A program made the translations under genes and the position numbers. A model generated the notes under the pieces. It made no database searches, was not told the DNA's origin, and was given only the letters and a program-made list of their open reading frames with translations. Positions 58,391 to 64,000 of a DNA stretch of 64,000 bases are shown here, one piece after another (position 1 is the first letter of the stretch; each line of letters begins with the position of its first letter). Source of the stretch: Medicago truncatula (Eukaryota; Streptophyta; Magnoliopsida; Fabales; Fabaceae); NCBI RefSeq assembly GCF_003473485.1, contig NC_053043.1:6024001-6088000 (forward strand). The letters run 5' to 3'.

Positions 58391-58673
58391 TACTCCCTCC
58401 GTCTCAAATTGTATGACGTTTTGGTCATTTCACACGTATTAAGAAATGTAATTAATATTGTGTGGGGAAGAGAAATTATGAGTTGTTTTACAAAAGTATC
58501 TCTAATAAATGGTATGGAAAAGATAAATGAAATAATTGAAAGAAGAGAGAGTAATTAATAGTTAAGGATATAATAGGAAAAGTAACATTAATATTTCATT
58601 GGTATTATAAAGCGACATATAATTTGGGACAATTTTTTTCTAAAGCGACATACAATTTGGGACGGAGGGAGTA
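58391..58673. mobile_element. CTCCCTCCGTCTC-type MITE
   Basis: TACTCCCTCCGTCTCAAATT and AATTTGGGACGGAGGGAGTA are perfect-looking inverted ends. The neighbouring ACATATAATTTGGGAC near the right end is a partial second copy of the terminal repeat. No coding sequence is seen. Confidence 0.88.
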
Positions 58674-59329
58674 CAATTTAGTTTTAATCGGTCTTTGGAT
58701 ATCCAAATTATAATTTAGTAAAAAAAATCTATTAACATTAATATTATAAGGACAAGGTTAAATCATATATTTGATGCAACAAATAACTTATAAAATACTA
58801 AAAATTAATGATAATGTTTTAAACAAATGAAAAAGTAAAAAATTGATTACATTTTACTAGTAATTATATTTTTTTTACACAAACTCTAGTAATTATATTA
58901 TTAAAAAGAATTAAAAACAAATTAATAATATATTAATATAATATCTTTCAAAAAATATTAATGTAATATATTATACTAATAAAAAATAAGTATTAATACT
59001 TATGTTTGTAGTTCGGTTGAAAAGGAATCTAAAATTCAATCAGATTTGATTTTATAAAAGCACATCCAATAAATTTTGTTTTTGTGCCATTTTTCAGTTT
59101 TTTGATTTGCGCGTTTAATTTCCTCGGCTTGGATGTAAACTCCATAATCATACCCTTATACTACCTCCGTCCCTAATTATAAGATCCTTTTGAGAGAAAA
59201 AAATTGTCCCTTTTTATAAGACCATAATCATACCATAATTTTGGTATTGTGCCATTTCAATTTTTTGGATTGATTTGCGGGTTTAGTTTGTTCGGCTTGG
59301 ATGTAAACAACATAATCATACCCTTATAT

Positions 59330-60178
59330 TACCTCCGTCCCTAATTATAAGTAGGCATGACAACAAAACCCATACTCGTGGTTATCCGCCCGAACCAAAC
59401 CCAATTTGACGGGTTTTCCCCGTTTTGATTGGGTTTGGGTTTTCCCCGATTTTAAAACATGGGTATGAGACGGGTAACAGGTATATAGGTACCCACCCCG
59501 AACCCATACTCATACCCGTCCTGAATGCAGAAAAGTATTTTATGTTGATAAGCCATGTTATTTTGTTTGATAATTGTCGTGTTATAAAAAACTATCATTG
59601 ATATTTAAAGGAGCAACTAAATCAATTGGTCTAACAAATGTTAAAGTGAGAATATTGATGGATAATGCATTACAACATTTCTCTAGGGGTTGTAAAAAAA
59701 CTTCTATTTTTTATTAAAAAATATATTCAATGCGAGGACGAGGATGGGGCGGGGATACCCGAACCCGTCGGGGACGGGGATGGGGTTCAATTTCTCATCC
59801 CTGTTGGATATTGGTAGGGTAACAGGTAAGGATATAAGAATCGGGTATGGGGACGGGGAATGTAAAACCCGTCCCCACCCCGCCCCAATGCCATGCCTAA
59901 TTATAAGATCCTTTTGAGAAAAAAAATTGTCCCTTTTTATAAGACCTATTTGGTATTTCCAAGTACATTTAATATTCCTTTACCAACATACCCTTATTTA
60001 TTTTATATCTTTTTCTTCAATCAACAATAAATATTATGTTGAAAATATAAATTAACTCTCTCTCTTAAGGATAAAATTATAAAAACAATAGTAGTTATAT
60101 ACAAATTTAATACTATAATCAACTTTCTTAATCTCCGTAATTTTTGCAAAAGACTCTTATATTTAGGGACGGAGGTAG
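59330..60178. mobile_element. TACCTCCGTCCC-type MITE interrupted by a hAT MITE
   Basis: The left end TTACCTCCGTCCCTAATTAT and right end TTTAGGGACGGAGGTAGTA are inverted. A hAT-like MITE occupies 59352-59899, and after it the host MITE continues with AAGATCCTTTTGAGAAAAAA. Removing the inner element and one 8-bp repeat leaves a normal about 290-bp MITE like the one at 39113. Confidence 0.88.
59352..59899. mobile_element. Nested hAT-type MITE with exact 8-bp target duplication
   Basis: The ends TAGGCATGAC and GCCATGCCTA are inverted (one mismatch in ten) and resemble the hAT terminus TAGGGNTGNCAA. ATTATAAG at 59344-59351 and 59900-59907 is an exact 8-bp target duplication. The inside is unusually GC-rich, with runs such as GACGGGGACGGGGATGGGG and matching CCCGTCCCC blocks, and has no coding sequence. 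Confidence 0.9.
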
Positions 60179-60282
60179 TATAAAAAGTCCAATTCTTCTT
60201 TGTGTGAATTTAAATAAAATAATTATTGTATTACTTATTTATTAATTATTCAATAAGTCCTTATATATCTATAATAAAATAA

Positions 60283-62129
60283 AGGCTTATTTGATCCATT
60301 GGTCTCCTAAATAATTTCAAATTTTCATTTTGGTCCCTCAAGTTTTTCTTCGTTTGCCAAATAAATTTCCGACGGTTAACTTTAACTCTAAATGTATATG
60401 GTGGACCAGTCTTAAAAGTGGTCCATCGTAGACCTTAATAATTTTGTTAATTTTAACCATTCGATCTATTTATGATAAAAGGGACCGTTAGATCTTCATA
60501 AAATAATACTAAATATGTGAAATACCTAAAATACCCCTAGTCAAATTAAAAATCACAAGTTCTTTTCTCCTCTTCTTCTCCAGCGATCACCAACACAACA
60601 TCTTCTACAAACTCAAATAAAAAACCCAAACAAGATAAGAAGATAAACAACAACAACAACAACAAGAGCGTGAAATTGGTGATTCAAATTCTATATTAAA
60701 TTTTTCAAATTCATGTGAAGATCCAACAGTAGTGTCAAAACAAATTTCATCTTCCAGATCCAACTATATTCCATCTTCTTCATCTGAAACTTTTCTAGAA
60801 TCAAAAAGGGATTTTTTTTCTTGTTCTAATTTCTTCTTCTGGAAAGTGGGACAAACAAAACCCAAAAGCAAAATTGAACACATACATCATCATTAAAGGC
60901 ATCGTTGTTCCTGTTCTCGTCTAGAAAGGCATCGTCAAAGAATTTCATATGTAAGATGAAGATAATGGTCGAACATGCAGGAAGTTCAAGCCATAAGTAT
61001 GGAAGATGTTTTGCAATAACCAGGGTTATGAAAATTAGACCTTAATGAGGCTAGAGCATGTAATTTTTCTTAACTCACCAAGGGTCGTTTGGTTCTATCA
61101 ATGACCATCAACAAAAACGAAGCAAATCCATCAATGGTCATAACAAAAACGAAGCAAATCCATCAATGACCTTAATATAGAATTTGAATCACCAATTTCA
61201 CTGCTCTTGTTGTTGTTGTTGTTGTTGTTGTTTATCTTCTTCTTATCTTGTTTGGGTTTTTTATTTGAGTTTGTAGAAGATGTTGTGTTGGTGATCGCTG
61301 GAGAAGAAGAGGAGAAAAGAACTTGTGATTTTTAAAATTGGTGATTCAAATTCTACAAACTCACCAAAAAAACCCACCCTTTCTTTAATTTATTTAACTA
61401 CACCACTTCTTCTACAAAATCTAGATCCAAATCCATCAATGCCCATCAACAAAAACGAAGTCAGCAACCTCTCTACCGACAATATTATCGAACACCCCAC
61501 TCTCGTTTACTGTTTCTCTGCAATTTATTGTAACCGTTATTGTAGGAATCGTCGGTTTCGGGTATTGAAGAATGCATTGCAGAAAAAAAAATTATGGAGA
61601 ACCTTTTCTATGTTACGAATCACGGAGGTGAAAAGAGAAAGGATTCGAGGTCGTTACGAATCTATTTTCCCCCTGTAATCCGAATTTGGTTATGTTTTTT
61701 TAGATGGATGTGTTTATAAATAATAAACTGGGTTGAGTTTTTTAATGATTTGCTGGATTTTCTGGGTTGAGTTTGAATATTGATGAGGTTGTATGAAGAA
61801 GACGATGAAGGTTAGAGGGGTGAAGATGATGAAATGGGAAAAAAAGTTAAGTGTTGTTGACTCATGGAAGATACAGTAGACATGCATGATATAACGTTCA
61901 TCTTTTAATAAAAAAGATCAAACGGTTTAAATTAAAAATATTAATAGGATCTATGGTAGATCACTCTTAAGGTTGGTCCACCGTAGACATCATTTGGGTT
62001 AAAGTTAACTGTTGAGATTTATTTGGCAAATAGAGGAAAATATGAAGGATCAAAACGTACTTTTAATTAATTGTGGGATCAAAATGAAAACTTCAAATTA
62101 TTTGAGGGACTATTGGATCAAATAAGCCT
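60283..62129. mobile_element. Foldback element with nested inverted repeats (Mutator-like, non-autonomous)
   Basis: AGGCTTATTTGATCC at 60283 faces GGATCAAATAAGCCT ending at 62129. The imperfect outer arms extend about 230 bases (shared words TTTGCCAAATAAAT, GTTAACTTTAAC, GTGGACCA). Inside is a second, more exact inverted repeat (60549-60699 against 61173-61336) with a CAACAACAACAA/GTTGTTGTTGTT tract. AATAAAATA on both flanks is a candidate 9-bp target duplication in AT-rich DNA. A 117-codon open frame at about 61325-61678 has no recognised domain. Confidence 0.82.
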
Positions 62130-62141
62130 AAAATAAAATAT

Positions 62142-63102
62142 AGGCTTATTAGATCGTTTGGTCCCTTATTTAATTTCATGTTTTCATTTTAGTCCCACAA
62201 TTAATAAAATTGGCGTTTTAGTTCCTTATTTTTTCCTCCGTTTGCCAAATAAATCCCTTCCTCAAATAATTAAAACTTCAGTTAGTAAGAGCTCACGTGG
62301 CAAAAAAATATCCAGAAAATAAACTTATTCCCTTGTGTTCTTCATCATCTTTAGAAGATTCATGAAAAAAAGCCCAGAAAAAAATATTCATAAAAAAAAA
62401 AAAAACTATTACTTTCCTTCGCTCTTCTCTCTCGTTTTCCTTATCTCCACCTTGCTTCTTTTTTCGTTCCATACAGCAACGACAACTCCTTATCTTCATC
62501 TTCCTTCTTCTTTTCCTTCGATACATCAACATAAGAAAATTCTCAAAATCAAAACCTTTTTCTCATTAATTAATTTCAATATAACACCTTTTCGTTTTTG
62601 GTTTGAGATCCAAAATCTAAAATCAACCCCTTTGAACTCCACACTTTTGATTTCGATTTTGTCTGAGATCCAAAAACTCGTTTTTGTCTTCAAATTAAAA
62701 CTTGTTGTTGTTTGAAAACAAAGAGAGGTGATGATGAGAATGAATGAATTTTCGTTTGATTTTGTGTTAGTTGTTGTTGTATGAATAATTTTAGATGGTT
62801 GGGTTTGTTGTTGTATGAATTTATTCAACAACTATTTGATGATGAAGAGATGAATCTGGTGTTTGAATCAATATGTGTATGTGTTTTGATTAGTATGGAT
62901 TCTTTAGATACAATGGGGAAAAAATGAACAACATGAAAAAAAATTAAAGCCAGGCAGCCACACCAAGCAACATCACTGATTCTATTTTTTTTTCTTTCTT
63001 TCTTTCTCGCAAGCATCTCTATTTGATTCTGTTTTTTTTTCTCTCTCTTTTATTAATTGTATTTTGATGAATAAGATACGATGAGAGAATTGACAGAGAT
63101 TA
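62142..63102. mobile_element. Second, incomplete copy of the same foldback family
   Basis: Twelve bases after the first element, AGGCTTATTAGATCGTTTGG starts another copy of its left terminus, with GGTCCCTTATTTAATTT and TTTGCCAAATAAATCCC following in the same order. I found no matching right end in the next kilobase, so the right limit is uncertain. The interior (62330-62720) is CT-rich then AT-rich, without a gene. Confidence 0.6.
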
Positions 63103-64000
63103 GTGTAACACCCCGTTTCCCAAAAATCCATTAATTAATAACTCATGCATCAGAGTAATTCCCGAACGGGCATGTCACACTACATTTTCAAAATTTCTTA
63201 AATAGAATATAAAATCTATTTAATAAACATCCTTCAAGTCATTATTAAATTTGCAGCGGAAAATTTGCATCAAAACAACGATAGCAATAGTTTAAATCTC
63301 CATAATTAAATTTTTGGCATAAAGCCTTATCAACATAAATTCAACAACCATAGGGCTACGTCAGCAATATTCAAATTTGATACATAGGAATGAAAAACAA
63401 TAAGAAAATCCCATCCCGTACGTATCAGAGCCCTAGACACTTTGAGCCACCACTTCTAATAAACTTCAATACCTGCAAGTTACCCATACGAAGGGCAACA
63501 ATTCCAAGCAGAAGGGGTGAGATTCACAAACAATAATAATAGATATATAAATCATCAACTTAATTAAATAACGTAATAAGCAACATATAAGTCAACAATA
63601 ATATTCATACTTCTTCGACTTTAATAACTCTTACTAAATCAACCAACAACGACAACAACAACTCGACCACAACAACAATATCTCCCTCAACAACAACGAC
63701 CACAACACAACCTACAACAACGACAATATCACCATCAACGACAACGACAACATCATCCACTACATCAACGACAACGAACGACAGGGTACTATTTTCAACT
63801 CAATGAATGACTAAGCATTCCGAGGCATAAGCCCCCAACAATTTGAATGATGAACATTCCAGGGCATGAGCCCTCCACAGATTGAATGATTAACATTCCA
63901 GGGCATGAGCCCTCAACAGATTGAATGACAAGGCATTCCAGGGCATAAGCCCTCAACGGTTGAATGACGAGCATTCCAGGGCATGAGCCCTCAACAGATT
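63103..64000. mobile_element. LTR-like element of the TGTAACACCCCG family, cut by the window edge
   Basis: TGTAACACCCCGTTTCCC opens the same series of landmarks as the nested element at 15815: GCAGCGGAAAA, CATCCCGTACGTATCAGAG, ACCTGCAAGTTACCCATACG and CATTCCAGGGCATGAGCCCT. It runs past the end of the window, so length and coding content are unknown. Confidence 0.75.
63811..64000. repeat. About 44-bp tandem repeats with GGGCATGAGCCC hairpins
   Basis: At least four units of the form CATTCCAGGGCATGAGCCCT, CAACAGATTGAATGA follow each other and continue past the edge. Each has the small palindrome GGGC-ATGA-GCCC. Related units (GGGCATCAAGCCCTCAAC) occur at 16431-16535 in the nested copy. Confidence 0.88.

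Larger units (their letters stand above)
57821..60282. other. Upstream of the coiled-coil gene, then MITE-rich intergenic DNA
   Basis: The first about 200 bases probably hold the 5' UTR and promoter of the minus-strand gene, including a TTC run. Beyond 58080 no gene is seen. The region holds a MITE at 58391-58673, a duplicated 165-bp block at 59085-59400, and a composite MITE at 59330-60178. Confidence 0.55.

Noticed and set aside
61700-61860. Possible continuation of the 61325 frame as a spliced gene
   Set aside because: The frame ends at 61678 and no donor/acceptor pair links it to another coding stretch inside the element.

Overview
This window is nuclear DNA from a flowering plant, most likely a legume close to Medicago. 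It is strongly AT-rich, its genes have GT-AG introns, and every protein recognised is a plant family. The legume call rests on repeat style (Au-type SINE, LTRs starting TGTAACACCCCG with CTCGC-palindrome clusters, foldback MITEs) and is an inference.

I support eight host genes. From left to right they are: an ERD4/OSCA3-type calcium-permeable channel (+, 4606-9235, six exons); a heavy-metal-associated (HMA) domain protein with a Pro/Tyr/Gly-rich tail (+, 13207-14276); a mitochondrial P-type PPR protein like Arabidopsis At3g25210 (-, 22391-23473); nucleoporin NDC1 (+, 26291-30939); a ubiquitin-like/BAG co-chaperone (+, 41070-43864); a PLS-DYW PPR protein like At4g21065 (+, 45453-47294); BRCA1 (+, 50424-55846, 13 exons); and a small coiled-coil protein (-, 56684-57820). 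The PPR-DYW and BRCA1 neighbours correspond to adjacent Arabidopsis loci (At4g21065/At4g21070), which suggests conserved microsynteny. There is no operon-like organisation. The genes act in unrelated processes: osmosensing, metal handling, organelle RNA processing, nuclear pore assembly, proteostasis and DNA repair.

Much of the rest is transposon-derived. A 6.3-kb Copia retrotransposon (14745-21044) has lost its integrase core and carries a nested about 2.1-kb LTR-like insertion. A relative of that insertion starts at 63103 and runs off the right edge. The most interesting element is a complete 6.58-kb Mutator-like element (31391-37973) with about 310-bp terminal inverted repeats and a 9-bp target duplication. 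It holds a decayed MURA-type transposase and, divergently, a spliced plant mobile domain (PMD) gene. The window also has long foldback elements (1094-2178; 60283-62129 with a second inner inverted repeat), several CTCCCTCCGT-type MITEs, a hAT MITE nested in one of them with an exact 8-bp duplication, an Au-like SINE with a 17-bp duplication, a tRNA-like SINE head and a decayed LINE zf-RVT fragment.

Exon boundaries were set by hand from reading frame, GT-AG sites and family similarity. Each multi-exon gene closes in frame over all junctions. No database search was possible, so ortholog names rest on recall of the families.
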